Source: an uncultured Pelagibacteraceae bacterium
GTDB taxonomy: Bacteria > Pseudomonadota > Alphaproteobacteria > Pelagibacterales > Pelagibacteraceae
Length of the DNA: 64,000 nt
NCBI GenBank assembly: GCA_902536925.1
Contig: CACAZL010000003.1
Span: forward strand, 1 to 64,000
Direction of reading: 5' to 3'
The position numbers and the translations under genes are program-made. Shown here in pieces: positions 39,662 to 49,736 of the stretch (the first letter of the stretch is position 1; each line of letters begins with the position of its first letter). The notes beneath the pieces are model-generated. The model was given only the letters and a program-made list of their open reading frames with translations, did not search any database and had not been told where the DNA came from.

Positions 39662-40582
39662 ATGCATAGCTTAGATACTATTCAAGGGTTTGATATTTCA
39701 TTCAGTGATTATTCCGAAAGAATAATAAATATAAAAATTGAAGATGAAATTATTGATAAATTAATGTTTCCATTCAAAAAATTTGATATTACGGCACTTG
39801 AATATAAACCTTTTACTAGATTTACAATTGCAAAATCTTTAGATGACTCTACTGGGGAAAGGCTAGGAAAATTTATAAACTCTATCTTAAGAGATAGAGA
39901 TACAGGTTGTTTTATTATAGGGCCTAAAAATAAATCCAAAAAAATTGATAATAATTTTCTTATTAAACTATCAACAGCGGTAACACACTTGCTTGGTAAT
40001 CCAAATTTTGATTCAATGGCTGGTAAATATTATGCACGATTTCATGTTAAACACGAGGACAATAGTGATTCATATCTTAGAAAAGCATATACCAATATGG
40101 ATCTTCATACCGATGGTACATATGTTAAAGAAAAAACTGATTGGTTATTAATGTTAAAAATGGAGGAAGAAAATGTAGAAGGTGGAGAAACTGCAATGTT
40201 ACACCTTGATGATTGGGAACATTTAGATAGCTTAACTAATGATAAAGTTGGAAAACAAAACTTTATATGGGGTTCTCCAAAAAGTAAAAATGTTGATTAT
40301 AAGGTTGAACATCCTGTTTTTTCAGAAGACGAGAATGGAAAACCACAAATTTCATACATAGACCAATTTCCTGAGCCCAAAAATATGGAACAAGGATTAT
40401 TTTTACAAAAATTATCAGACTCTTTAGAGGGAAGCCAAAAAAAGATTGTCATGCCTTTACCAGTAGGTTTTTCAGTAGTTGCAAATAACTATTTCTGGCT
40501 TCATGGTAGAAAACCATTTGTAGAAAATAAAAAATTATCAAGAGAATTACTAAGAATTAGAGGTTCTTTTTTTACTAATTAA
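39662..40582 (+). CDS. glaH: Glutarate 2-hydroxylase (CsiD/GlaH) family 2OG-Fe dioxygenase
   Basis: TRFTIAKSLDD, SNFDSMAGKYYARFHVKHEDNSDSYLR-type motif, DLHTDGTYV, HLDDWEHLD, SYIDQF, NNYFWLHGRKPF; strong recalled similarity to E. coli CsiD. Confidence 0.88.
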   Translation: MHSLDTIQGFDISFSDYSERIINIKIEDEIIDKLMFPFKKFDITALEYKPFTRFTIAKSLDDSTGERLGKFINSILRDRDTGCFIIGPKNKSKKIDNNFLIKLSTAVTHLLGNPNFDSMAGKYYARFHVKHEDNSDSYLRKAYTNMDLHTDGTYVKEKTDWLLMLKMEEENVEGGETAMLHLDDWEHLDSLTNDKVGKQNFIWGSPKSKNVDYKVEHPVFSEDENGKPQISYIDQFPEPKNMEQGLFLQKLSDSLEGSQKKIVMPLPVGFSVVANNYFWLHGRKPFVENKKLSRELLRIRGSFFTN

Positions 40583-40615
40583 TTAATTTTAGTGATAATA
40601 ATCACTTAGTTTATC

Positions 40616-41389
40616 ATGAAAATCGGATTTATTGGTACAGGACATATTTCAAAATCAGTAATCAATGGAATACTGGGGTCAAGATTAAAAATTAATAAAA
40701 TAATTATTTCAAAGAGAAATTCAAAAATTTCAAGTGAACTTAAAAGAAAAAGTAAAAAGATAAAAATATCTACTGATAATCAGGATATTATAAATCAATC
40801 AAATTGGGTTTTTTTAGCCGTAACACCAACGATTGGAAAAATTATTCTTCCAAAACTAAAATTTAAAAAAGGTCAAACGATAGTAAGTTTTATATCAACT
40901 ATAAAAATGGCTGAATTAAAAAAATATATTAAAGTTAAAACTAAGATTATTAGAGCAATTCCATTACCTCCAATTTCCATAAGAAAAGGACCGGTGCCAA
41001 TTTTTCCACCAGATAAACAAGTTAGAAATTTTTTTAATAAGCTTGGCACATCTATTGAAATAAAAAATGAAAACCTATCACTAAATTTTTGGTCAACTTC
41101 ATCAATGATGGCGCCATTTTATGAATTACTACAAACTCTGAGTGAATGGTTAGTAAAAAAGGGAATTAATAGAAGTGACTCTCAAAAGTATATTACTTCT
41201 TTATTTATTGCTTTATCTGAGGATGCAAAAATTAATTCAAATAAAGATTTAAAAATACTTGTTAAAAATTCACAAACCCCAAAAGGTTTAAATGAACAAG
41301 CTGTTAAAGAATTAAGAAAACTTGGGTTTTACAAATTACTAAATAAAACAGCAAACAGTGTTTTAAATAGAATAAAAATAAGTAAGTAA
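40616..41389 (+). CDS. Pyrroline-5-carboxylate reductase-like NAD(P)-binding protein
   Basis: MKIGFIGTGHISKSVINGIL; TPKGLNEQAV C-terminal motif. Confidence 0.7.
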   Translation: MKIGFIGTGHISKSVINGILGSRLKINKIIISKRNSKISSELKRKSKKIKISTDNQDIINQSNWVFLAVTPTIGKIILPKLKFKKGQTIVSFISTIKMAELKKYIKVKTKIIRAIPLPPISIRKGPVPIFPPDKQVRNFFNKLGTSIEIKNENLSLNFWSTSSMMAPFYELLQTLSEWLVKKGINRSDSQKYITSLFIALSEDAKINSNKDLKILVKNSQTPKGLNEQAVKELRKLGFYKLLNKTANSVLNRIKISK

Positions 41390-41390
41390 A

Positions 41391-42179
41391 ATGTCTGACA
41401 ATATCCTACAGGTAAATAATCTTACAAAGTTATTTGGAGGACTCGCCGCAGTATCAAATTGCTCATTAAATATTAGATCAGGCTCAATCACTGGAATAAT
41501 TGGACCAAACGGTTCAGGAAAAACAACATTATTTAATTTAATAGCTGGAAATTTAAAATCTAATGACGGAGAGGTAATATTTAATGATGAAAATATTACT
41601 GATGTACCATCGCATGAGTTGTTTGGCAGAGGATTATTGAGGACATTTCAAATTGCACATGAATTTTCAAACTTAACAGTATTAGAAAACTTAATGATGG
41701 TGCCTTCAAATCAAAGTGGAGAAAATTTATTAAATGCACTTATTAAGCCTGGACTAGTTAAAAAAGAGGAAAAAGTTATTAGAGAAAAAGCCTATGAGGT
41801 TGTAGATTTTCTTAATTTAACACATTTAGCTAATGAAAGAGCTGGAAACCTTTCGGGTGGACAAAAAAAATTATTAGAATTAGGACGAACCATGATGGTT
41901 GATGCAAAATTAGTTTTACTTGATGAAGTGGGAGCTGGAGTTAATCGAACACTTTTAAAAGATTTAGGAACTGCAATATTAAAATTGAATAAAGAAAAAA
42001 ATTATACTTTTTGTATGATAGAGCATGATATGGATTTTATAAGCAGAATGTGTGATCCGGTAATAGTAATGGCAGATGGTTCAGTTTTATTTGAAGGTAC
42101 ATCTGAAGAAGTGAAAAAAAACGAAAAAGTAATTGAGAGTTATTTAGGAAAGTCAAACTTAACAAATAAAGAAAATTAA
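41391..42179 (+). CDS. LIV-type ABC ATP-binding protein LivG (second cluster)
   Basis: GPNGSGKTT, LSGGQKKLLELGRTM, LVLLDEVGAG. Confidence 0.9.
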   Translation: MSDNILQVNNLTKLFGGLAAVSNCSLNIRSGSITGIIGPNGSGKTTLFNLIAGNLKSNDGEVIFNDENITDVPSHELFGRGLLRTFQIAHEFSNLTVLENLMMVPSNQSGENLLNALIKPGLVKKEEKVIREKAYEVVDFLNLTHLANERAGNLSGGQKKLLELGRTMMVDAKLVLLDEVGAGVNRTLLKDLGTAILKLNKEKNYTFCMIEHDMDFISRMCDPVIVMADGSVLFEGTSEEVKKNEKVIESYLGKSNLTNKEN

Positions 42180-42886
42180 TGGCATACTTTGAAGGAGTAA
42201 AAATGACTGCAGGTTATGGGGATGGCCCTGATATTATTAGTTCATGTTCCATAACTGCCAATAGGGGAGAGATAGTTGCTATTCTAGGTCCAAATGGAGC
42301 TGGTAAATCAACAGCTATGAAAGCAATGCTCGGATTATTAAAATTAAAATCAGGATCTGTAACTTTGGATAGTGAAGATATTTCAAATATTAATCCTCAA
42401 GATAGAGTAAAAAAGGGAATTTCATTTGTTCCACAAACAAGAAATGTATTTGCAGAATTAACTGTTAGAGAAAATTTAGAGATTGGTGGCTTTTTGACAG
42501 AAGGTAGTTTAGAAAACAAAATTGAGAGTATTTATAGTTTATTTCCAATCTTAAGTGAAAAAAAATCCCAAGTCGTTGGACAATTATCTGGTGGACAACG
42601 TCAGCAAGTGGCGCTTGGAAGAGCTTTAATGAGTGATCCATCAGTTCTTATGTTAGATGAGCCCACAGCTGGAGTTTCTCCAATTGTAATGGATGAATTG
42701 TTTGAACATATAATCAAAGTTAAAAAAACAAATGTTGCCGTTATTATGGTTGAGCAAAACGCAAAGCAAGCATTAAGTATTTCAGATCGAGGCTATGTAT
42801 TGGTAACTGGTCAAAATAAATTTGAGGGGTCCGGTAACGATTTACTTGAGGATCCCGAGGTTCGTAGATCATTTTTGGGAGCATAA
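42179..42886 (+). CDS. LIV-type ABC ATP-binding protein LivF (second cluster)
   Basis: GPNGAGKST, LSGGQRQQVALGRAL, LMLDEPTAG. Confidence 0.9.
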   Translation: MAYFEGVKMTAGYGDGPDIISSCSITANRGEIVAILGPNGAGKSTAMKAMLGLLKLKSGSVTLDSEDISNINPQDRVKKGISFVPQTRNVFAELTVRENLEIGGFLTEGSLENKIESIYSLFPILSEKKSQVVGQLSGGQRQQVALGRALMSDPSVLMLDEPTAGVSPIVMDELFEHIIKVKKTNVAVIMVEQNAKQALSISDRGYVLVTGQNKFEGSGNDLLEDPEVRRSFLGA

Positions 42887-43896
42887 TGGATTTCTTAAAT
42901 GCAATAATTGTACTTCTTAATTTTACGGTAATACCGGCGTTAGCATATGGTTCACAATTAGCTTTAGGCGCTATTTTTGTTACTTTAATTTATGCAGTTT
43001 TAAGATTCGCTAATTTTGCAACTGGAGACATGATGTCATTTGGAACAATGTTCGCAGTTATTCTTACATATTATTTTCAATCTTTAGGTATTGGATTAGG
43101 TGTTTTACCAACAGCACTTTTAACAATTCCTTTTGCAATCTTAATGATGATTTTATACATGTTAATCATAGACAAATTTGTTTTCAGTTATTATAGGATA
43201 AAAAAAAGTCCTCCAGTTCAGTTTGCAATGGTTAGTGTAGGGGTAATGTTTGTCACTCAAGCCTTAATTAGAATAATCATTGGACCATCTGATAGAATAT
43301 TTTTAGATGGTGAAAAATTTATACTTAAAGCAACAGAATTTAAAGAAATGACAGGTCTTGCTGAAGGTATAACTTTAAAATCAACACAAGCAATAACAAT
43401 CATTGTAACGTTAATTGTTGTTTCAATAATGTTTTGGTTTTTAAATAGAACAAAAACAGGCACAAGTATGAGAGCTTATTCAGACAATGAAGATTTAGCA
43501 TTATTGTCTGGTATAGATCCTAAAAGAGTTGTTTTGATAACTTGGGTGATTGCAGGAATTTTGGCTACTATTGGTGGAGTATTATATGGTTTAGATAAAA
43601 GTTATAGACCTTTCGTTTATTTTAATAATATGCTTCCAATATTTGCAGCGGCAATTGTTGGAGGAATAGGAAATCCGTTTGGAGCTTTCTTAGGTGGATA
43701 TGTCATAGCTTTTGCAGAAATATTTGTAACTTATGCTTACAAAAGATTTATTTCATATCTATTACCCGAACATCTCGAACCAGATACTTTACTTCAATTA
43801 TTATCTACAGATTATAAATTTGCTGTTTCATTCTCAATTTTAGTAATTGTTTTGTTAATAAGGCCGTCAGGTATCTTTAAAGGAAAAGTTATATGA
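42886..43896 (+). CDS. LIV-type ABC permease LivH (second cluster)
   Basis: AVLRFANFATGDMMSFGTMFAV; GTSMRAYSDNEDLALLSGID. Confidence 0.9.
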   Translation: MDFLNAIIVLLNFTVIPALAYGSQLALGAIFVTLIYAVLRFANFATGDMMSFGTMFAVILTYYFQSLGIGLGVLPTALLTIPFAILMMILYMLIIDKFVFSYYRIKKSPPVQFAMVSVGVMFVTQALIRIIIGPSDRIFLDGEKFILKATEFKEMTGLAEGITLKSTQAITIIVTLIVVSIMFWFLNRTKTGTSMRAYSDNEDLALLSGIDPKRVVLITWVIAGILATIGGVLYGLDKSYRPFVYFNNMLPIFAAAIVGGIGNPFGAFLGGYVIAFAEIFVTYAYKRFISYLLPEHLEPDTLLQLLSTDYKFAVSFSILVIVLLIRPSGIFKGKVI

Positions 43897-45263
43897 AGAA
43901 TTATAAAAATGTCATAGCCGCATATTCTATCATGTTATTTTTAATAATTATGGTAGGGATATTTCAATCCTGGTCTATAGCATTAACTATTTTAAATTAT
44001 TGTTTAATTTCTGCAGTTATGACAATTGGAGCAAATATACAATGGGGTTATGCTGGATTAATTAATTTTGGGATAATGGGATATACAGCATTAGGAGGAT
44101 TAGCTGTAGTCTTAGTTTCGGTTGAACCAGTCAAAAAAGCTTGGCAAGTTGGAGGCTTAAATATTTTAGCTTGTATATGGATAATTATTGCAATTATCTT
44201 TGTAGTTAAATTTATACTAAATAGATTTGATAAGTCTAAATTAAGAAATTACTCAGTAGTTTCTGTAATTCTAGGTGGAATAATTCTGTTAAGAATAACT
44301 GCGGCACCAGGCATTGAAGCCATCGAGGCAATAGATCCAGCAAAGACAGGTTTTTTAGGAGGAATGGGATTACCAGTTTTATTATCTTGGATATTTGGAG
44401 CATTACTAGCAGGAGGACTTGCTTTTATAATTGGAAAAATTGCCCTTGGTCTCCGAGCTGACTATTTAGCAATTGCAACATTATTAATTGCAGAAATTAT
44501 AGTTTCAATAATTAAGCATGAGGAGTGGCTTGCAAGAGGAGTTAAAAATGTTACAGGTTTAAAAAGACCAGCGCCATACGAGATTGATCTGCAAGCCTCA
44601 GAATGGTTTGTTAATTTAGTTGCAAAATTTCATTCAACAAAATTAAATTTAATAAATTCAGCCTCTGAAAAGCAAGAGGCTTTAACTCAAATGGTAATTG
44701 AAGCCTCATCTATCTACGTAAAACTTTGCTTTTCTGGTTTATTTTTTACGGTTGTTATTATTTTATTAATACTGACACAGAAGGCTCTATATTCCCCTTG
44801 GGGTAGAAAAATGAGAGCTATAAGAGATAATGAGGTTGCAGCAAGTGCAATGGGTAAAAACGTTGTTAAAGAGCATCTACTTATTTTTATTTTAGGATCT
44901 GCAATTGTTGGTTTGGCTGGAGCTATGATGGTTACAAATGATGGATTATTTACACCAACTAGCTATAGGCCAATGAGATACACTTTTGTAATATGGGTAA
45001 TGGTAATTGTTGGAGGAACAGGCAACAACTTTGGGGCAATTTTAGGAGGATTTGTAGTTTGGTTTTTATGGGTTGAAGCTGCTCCTATAGCATTATTTTT
45101 AATAAATTTATTTACAGCACATCTGCCAGAAACTAATTCAGTTAAAGTTCATTTAATCGAAAGTGCACCATATTTCAGATTTTTAGTTATAGGAATTGGC
45201 TTATTACTAATTATGAGGTTTAGACCCCAAGGAATTATACCTGAAAAAATAGTTAAACAATAA
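43893..45263 (+). CDS. LIV-type ABC permease LivM (second cluster)
   Basis: NIQWGYAGLINFGIMGYTALGG; KMRAIRDNEVAASAMGKN. Confidence 0.9.
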   Translation: MKNYKNVIAAYSIMLFLIIMVGIFQSWSIALTILNYCLISAVMTIGANIQWGYAGLINFGIMGYTALGGLAVVLVSVEPVKKAWQVGGLNILACIWIIIAIIFVVKFILNRFDKSKLRNYSVVSVILGGIILLRITAAPGIEAIEAIDPAKTGFLGGMGLPVLLSWIFGALLAGGLAFIIGKIALGLRADYLAIATLLIAEIIVSIIKHEEWLARGVKNVTGLKRPAPYEIDLQASEWFVNLVAKFHSTKLNLINSASEKQEALTQMVIEASSIYVKLCFSGLFFTVVIILLILTQKALYSPWGRKMRAIRDNEVAASAMGKNVVKEHLLIFILGSAIVGLAGAMMVTNDGLFTPTSYRPMRYTFVIWVMVIVGGTGNNFGAILGGFVVWFLWVEAAPIALFLINLFTAHLPETNSVKVHLIESAPYFRFLVIGIGLLLIMRFRPQGIIPEKIVKQ

Positions 45264-45331
45264 TGTATTATATATTGCTTGGTATTTTTATTGGTCTAGT
45301 CTTGTATTTAGGAGATAAATATTTATTTTAA
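45263..45331 (+). CDS. Candidate 22-aa membrane micropeptide MYYILLGIFIGLVLYLGDKYLF
   Basis: ATG overlaps livM stop (TAATG); hydrophobic helix; ends 3 nt before a terminator stem; below the ORF-track cutoff. Confidence 0.4.
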   Translation: MYYILLGIFIGLVLYLGDKYLF

Positions 45332-45334
45332 GGC

Positions 45335-45367
45335 AAAAACCCCAACAATATTTTTGTTGGGGTTTTT
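45335..45367. terminator. Bidirectional Rho-independent terminator
   Basis: AAAAACCCCAACAA-TATTT-TTGTTGGGGTTTTT between convergent genes. Confidence 0.9.
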
Positions 45368-45373
45368 TTTTAA

Positions 45374-46564
45374 TTATCTTTGCTTTACATCCACAAACTT
45401 CCCACCTTTTACTTCAAACTCAAGGAATGATCCGTTTGCTTCACCAACGTCAGTAAGTTCTACGTCAGTAGCTCCTTCATAATTTACTGCTTTACCTTTA
45501 GCTAATAAATCAAGTGCTTTTTTTAATTCACCTGGATAAATTTTTGTTCCAGGAGCATTTGCAACTGACATCACATTTTTTTGAACCGTAGCTCTATCAG
45601 CTTTTCCACCTGCCTGCATTGATAACACTATTAGGGCTGCAGCGTCATAGGACTGACCTGTAAAAGGTCCAGCAGAGTCTATACCTGCATTTTTAGCGTA
45701 ATCTGTAAAAATATTTGCACCTTTGCTCATTGATCCAGGTCTAGAACCAAATGATTTATTTAAATCTTTCCCAAATCTTTTTGTCAGAGATTCACCATAC
45801 ATTCCATCAGACAAAACAAATTTATCAAATGCGCCAGAGTCCAAAGAACCTTGAATTATACTTCCACCTGCTTGATCAAGATATCCTAGAACAGCCAATG
45901 CCTCTCCACCTGCAGCAGCTAGTGTAGCAACTTCAGCACCGTAATCTGCCTTACCTTCTTCGTGAGCAGTTACAGCTGTTACTTTAATGCCAAGTGATTT
46001 TACAAAAGACTCGTAAACATCTGCTAATCCTTTTCCATAATCATTATTTGTATAAGTTATAGCAACGCTCTTAACTTTTCTATCCTTTGTGATTTTTGCT
46101 AAGATTTCACCTCCTCTGGCATCAGACGGAGCTGTTCTAAAGAAATACCCATTATCATTTATTGATGTTAATGCTGGGGACGTTGCGGATGGAGATATCA
46201 TTACTACTCCATTAGGAATCGCAGCGTTATCAGCTATTGCAGTTGTTACACCTGAACAATCTGCACCCATTATTGCAACTACACCACCATCAATTAAACC
46301 TTGAGCAGCAGTTGTTCCAGCAGCAGAGTCAGCACAAGTTGAGTCTCCTCTCATTGCCTTAATATATTTTCCACCTAGTAATGAGCCTGAATCTGAAGCT
46401 TCTTTAAAAGCAAGTTCTGCAGAAGCAGCCATTGCAGGTGTTAGGGTTTCAATTGGACCAGTAAATCCTAAAATAATACCCATTTTAATTCCATGCCCAT
46501 CTGAAAAAGCTTTTGAAGTAAAGCTTAAGATAAACACGAATATACCTATTAGTAATTTTTTCAT
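45374..46564 (-). CDS. LIV-type ABC substrate-binding protein (second cluster, convergent)
   Basis: Signal peptide; KMGIILGFTGPIETLTPAMAASAELAFKEA. Confidence 0.88.
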   Translation of the reverse strand: MKKLLIGIFVFILSFTSKAFSDGHGIKMGIILGFTGPIETLTPAMAASAELAFKEASDSGSLLGGKYIKAMRGDSTCADSAAGTTAAQGLIDGGVVAIMGADCSGVTTAIADNAAIPNGVVMISPSATSPALTSINDNGYFFRTAPSDARGGEILAKITKDRKVKSVAITYTNNDYGKGLADVYESFVKSLGIKVTAVTAHEEGKADYGAEVATLAAAGGEALAVLGYLDQAGGSIIQGSLDSGAFDKFVLSDGMYGESLTKRFGKDLNKSFGSRPGSMSKGANIFTDYAKNAGIDSAGPFTGQSYDAAALIVLSMQAGGKADRATVQKNVMSVANAPGTKIYPGELKKALDLLAKGKAVNYEGATDVELTDVGEANGSFLEFEVKGGKFVDVKQR

Positions 46565-46676
46565 ATTTTCCCTTTAATTGTTAACAATTTATATAATCAA
46601 AATTAAATCCTATTAAATTATTATTTCAATGAGAAAATTATCTCAATTTTCAAACAAATACTTATAATTTTAGCAA

Positions 46677-47624
46677 TTATCTATTAGGAGTATCTGTCGC
46701 AATCATTTGACCTCTGACTTTTTCTCTAAAGTAAATATACACTCCTGCAGAAATAATAATAGCTGCCCCAAGAAACGTTCTTGGTTCAGGTATTGTTTCA
46801 AATAATATATATCCCGCAATCATCGCGAAAATTATATAAGAGTATTCAAACAAAGATACAATTGAAGGTGAAGCTATACTATAAGCTGAAAAGACACAAA
46901 AGAAAGATATAGAAGCAACAACTCCCATTACAAAGACATATGGCCATGAAGCTGAAGGGTTAGTAAACCATTCTCTAACAATAAATTGTAAAGTAGGATC
47001 AGAAAAATTATTAAATTTTCCATCTCCACTAATAAGATATATAATTAAACTTACAATAACCGCAAAAATATAAAGCAAAGTCATTTGAGTATAAATATTA
47101 TCTTTATCAGAAGTATATTTTGTAATTGTCATCGAGCAAGCATAACAAAGTGCACATCCAACAGGTGCTAATTTGAAAAAATTAAATTCCTCAAGTGTTG
47201 GATTAAGTACAATTAATACTCCTATAAAACCCACAACAATTGCACTCCATCTTCGAATTCCAATTTGTTCTTTTAAGAAAAATTTAGCAAACATAGACAT
47301 AAAGAAAGGACATGAGAAAAACAAAGCACTAACCATTGCTAAAGTCATAAAGGTTAAAGAAATATAAAAAAAAGCAAATCCAAAAAAGAAACAAACAACC
47401 CTTACTAAAGTTAAAAAAGGATAATGAGTTTTAAGAGTAAATTTTTTTTTTGTTATTAAAAAAAAAGATATGAGAATAGTCGCTTGTATTAAAGTTCTTC
47501 CCAAATATAACTCAAATAATGCAATATCTTCAAAAATAAATTTAATTAATGAATCTTGAATGGAAAAAAAGGCCATTCCAGTCATAATAAACAAAATACC
47601 TTTTGTATTATCGTTTGTTTGCAT
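46677..47624 (-). CDS. EamA/DMT-family transporter
   Basis: ~10 TM, EamA repeats. Confidence 0.85.
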   Translation of the reverse strand: MQTNDNTKGILFIMTGMAFFSIQDSLIKFIFEDIALFELYLGRTLIQATILISFFLITKKKFTLKTHYPFLTLVRVVCFFFGFAFFYISLTFMTLAMVSALFFSCPFFMSMFAKFFLKEQIGIRRWSAIVVGFIGVLIVLNPTLEEFNFFKLAPVGCALCYACSMTITKYTSDKDNIYTQMTLLYIFAVIVSLIIYLISGDGKFNNFSDPTLQFIVREWFTNPSASWPYVFVMGVVASISFFCVFSAYSIASPSIVSLFEYSYIIFAMIAGYILFETIPEPRTFLGAAIIISAGVYIYFREKVRGQMIATDTPNR

Positions 47625-47686
47625 ATCGCACCTATATCAAAAAAACTTTAACCTTCATAATTAATAAGATACTCTAAAAAGTATTT

Positions 47687-48163
47687 ATGGAAGATTTTAA
47701 ACCAATTTCTGGTAGCTGTATTTGTGGAGAAATTAAATATACTATTAAATCTAAGCCTTTATTTACACATGCTTGTCACTGTAAAGATTGTAAGAAAATA
47801 ACTGGATCATCTTTCGTTCTTAATACTAGTATTTTTGAAAGTTCATTAGATATTAAAGGTGAGCTTTTAGAAAAGAAGTTAATTGCAGGCAGTGGAAAAA
47901 GCTGCAAGGTTTACTTTTGCAAAAAGTGTGGTGTTTACATTTATTCTGACTATGAATTCGCTGTTAAAAGGATAAGTATCAGAACAAATACTTTATCTAA
48001 TCCAGAGCTTTTTCCACCTCAAGCACACATATTTGTTAAAAGTAAAGATCCATGGATAAATATTGTAAACAAAGATATTTGCTATGACGAAATGTATGAT
48101 CCTAAAATTGCTTGGCCTAAAGAAAGTTTAGATAGATATAAAGAATATCTCGAGTCTAATTAA
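47687..48163 (+). CDS. GFA-family (glutathione-dependent formaldehyde-activating enzyme-like) protein
   Basis: GSCICGEIKYTI, CHCKDCKKITGSSF, YFCKKCG. Confidence 0.88.
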   Translation: MEDFKPISGSCICGEIKYTIKSKPLFTHACHCKDCKKITGSSFVLNTSIFESSLDIKGELLEKKLIAGSGKSCKVYFCKKCGVYIYSDYEFAVKRISIRTNTLSNPELFPPQAHIFVKSKDPWINIVNKDICYDEMYDPKIAWPKESLDRYKEYLESN

Positions 48164-49736
48164 GGATAAAGTCAGCTGCTCTTTCACCTATCATTAAAGT
48201 TGGTGCATTTAAATTACCACTTGTAATCTCTGGCATAACTGAAGCATCTGCAACTCTTAAATTTTCTAAACCGTGAACTTTCAATTTTTCGTCAACTACC
48301 GCCATTTTGTCCACACCCATTTTTAATGTGCAGGATGGATGATAAGCTGTTTCGGCTTTTGATCTAATATACTCTGTAATTTGCTCATCATCAGTTGCAC
48401 TTTCACCTGGACCAATCTCTTTTCCAGCATAAGGCTTCATCGAGTCTTGACCTAAAATCTTTCTAGCTACTCGAACACATTTAATTGTTTCTTTTAAATC
48501 ATATTCATCTTCTAAATAATTAAATTGAATTTTTGGGTAATCGTATGGATTTGAACTATTTAATTTAATATGTCCTCTACTCTTAGGTTGATTCAAGCTT
48601 GCGTGTAATTGATAACCATGTCTGTCAGGGTCAACTAATCCATGATCGATTACAAATGCTGGAAAAAAATGAAATTGAATATTCGGATAGCTTTCGTCTT
48701 CTGAAGATTTGCAAAAACCACCTGCTTCTAAATATGAAGTAGAACATGGGCCACTTTTTGAAAGAAACCATTGAATACCAATTTTAAGCATATTTATTTT
48801 GTTAACATAAGAAAAGAGCGTATCTTTAGTTTTGCATTCTTGCTGAATGTAGGTTTCTAAGTGATCTTGTAAATTTTGACCCACTCCTTCTAAAGAGTGG
48901 ATAACATTAATACCTTTATCTTTTAAATCTTTTTCAGGTCCAACACCTGATAACATCAATAGTTGTGGTGAATTGATTGAACCTCCACTCAACACAACTT
49001 CTTTATTTGCATAAACTTTTGTGACTTTATTTTTTATATTTACCTCTATTCCCACTGCTTTCTTTCCTTCAAAAATAATTCTTTCAGCAAACGAATTTGT
49101 AAAGACTTTTAAATTTCCTCTTTTTTTTGCTGGTTCTAGATAATATTTAGAAGCGCTAGCTCTTTGTCCTTTATGAATTGTAATATCATACATTCCAAAC
49201 CCCTCTTGATCTTCTCCGTTCATGTCATCATTTTTTTTATATCCTGCTTCCACAGAAGCATTAATAAAAGCACTAAACAATGGATTTTTATTTTTGGATT
49301 GATTTACTGGTAAAATTCCTTCTCCACCTCTGAATTCATTCTCTCCTTCAGACCATGTCTCAATTTTTTTAAAAAATGGTAAAACATTTTCATAAGACCA
49401 TGATTTTAGACCAAATGAAGCCCATCTTTCATAATCATTTTTGTTTCCTCGAACATAAACCATCCCATTATGTGCAGAACAACCACCTATCATTTTTCCT
49501 CTTGGGCAAAATAATCTCCTATTATTTAAATTAGGTTCTGGTTCCGAATAATATTTATAATTATATTTTGGATCGTGCATTGCATATAGAATTGCTAAAG
49601 GCATATTAACTTTCCAAATATCACTAGATCCACCTGCTTCAAATAAAGCAACATTAAACTTACCATTTTCACTTAATCTATTTGCAAGAACACAACCTGC
49701 TGTACCAGCACCGATTATTATATAATCAAAATTCAT
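48156..49736 (-). CDS. GMC-family oxidoreductase (choline dehydrogenase-like)
   Basis: DYIIIGAGTAGCVLANRLSENG; GSINSPQLLMLSGVGP; NLRVADASVMPEITSGNLNAPTLMIGERAADFI. Confidence 0.88.
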   Translation of the reverse strand: MNFDYIIIGAGTAGCVLANRLSENGKFNVALFEAGGSSDIWKVNMPLAILYAMHDPKYNYKYYSEPEPNLNNRRLFCPRGKMIGGCSAHNGMVYVRGNKNDYERWASFGLKSWSYENVLPFFKKIETWSEGENEFRGGEGILPVNQSKNKNPLFSAFINASVEAGYKKNDDMNGEDQEGFGMYDITIHKGQRASASKYYLEPAKKRGNLKVFTNSFAERIIFEGKKAVGIEVNIKNKVTKVYANKEVVLSGGSINSPQLLMLSGVGPEKDLKDKGINVIHSLEGVGQNLQDHLETYIQQECKTKDTLFSYVNKINMLKIGIQWFLSKSGPCSTSYLEAGGFCKSSEDESYPNIQFHFFPAFVIDHGLVDPDRHGYQLHASLNQPKSRGHIKLNSSNPYDYPKIQFNYLEDEYDLKETIKCVRVARKILGQDSMKPYAGKEIGPGESATDDEQITEYIRSKAETAYHPSCTLKMGVDKMAVVDEKLKVHGLENLRVADASVMPEITSGNLNAPTLMIGERAADFILN

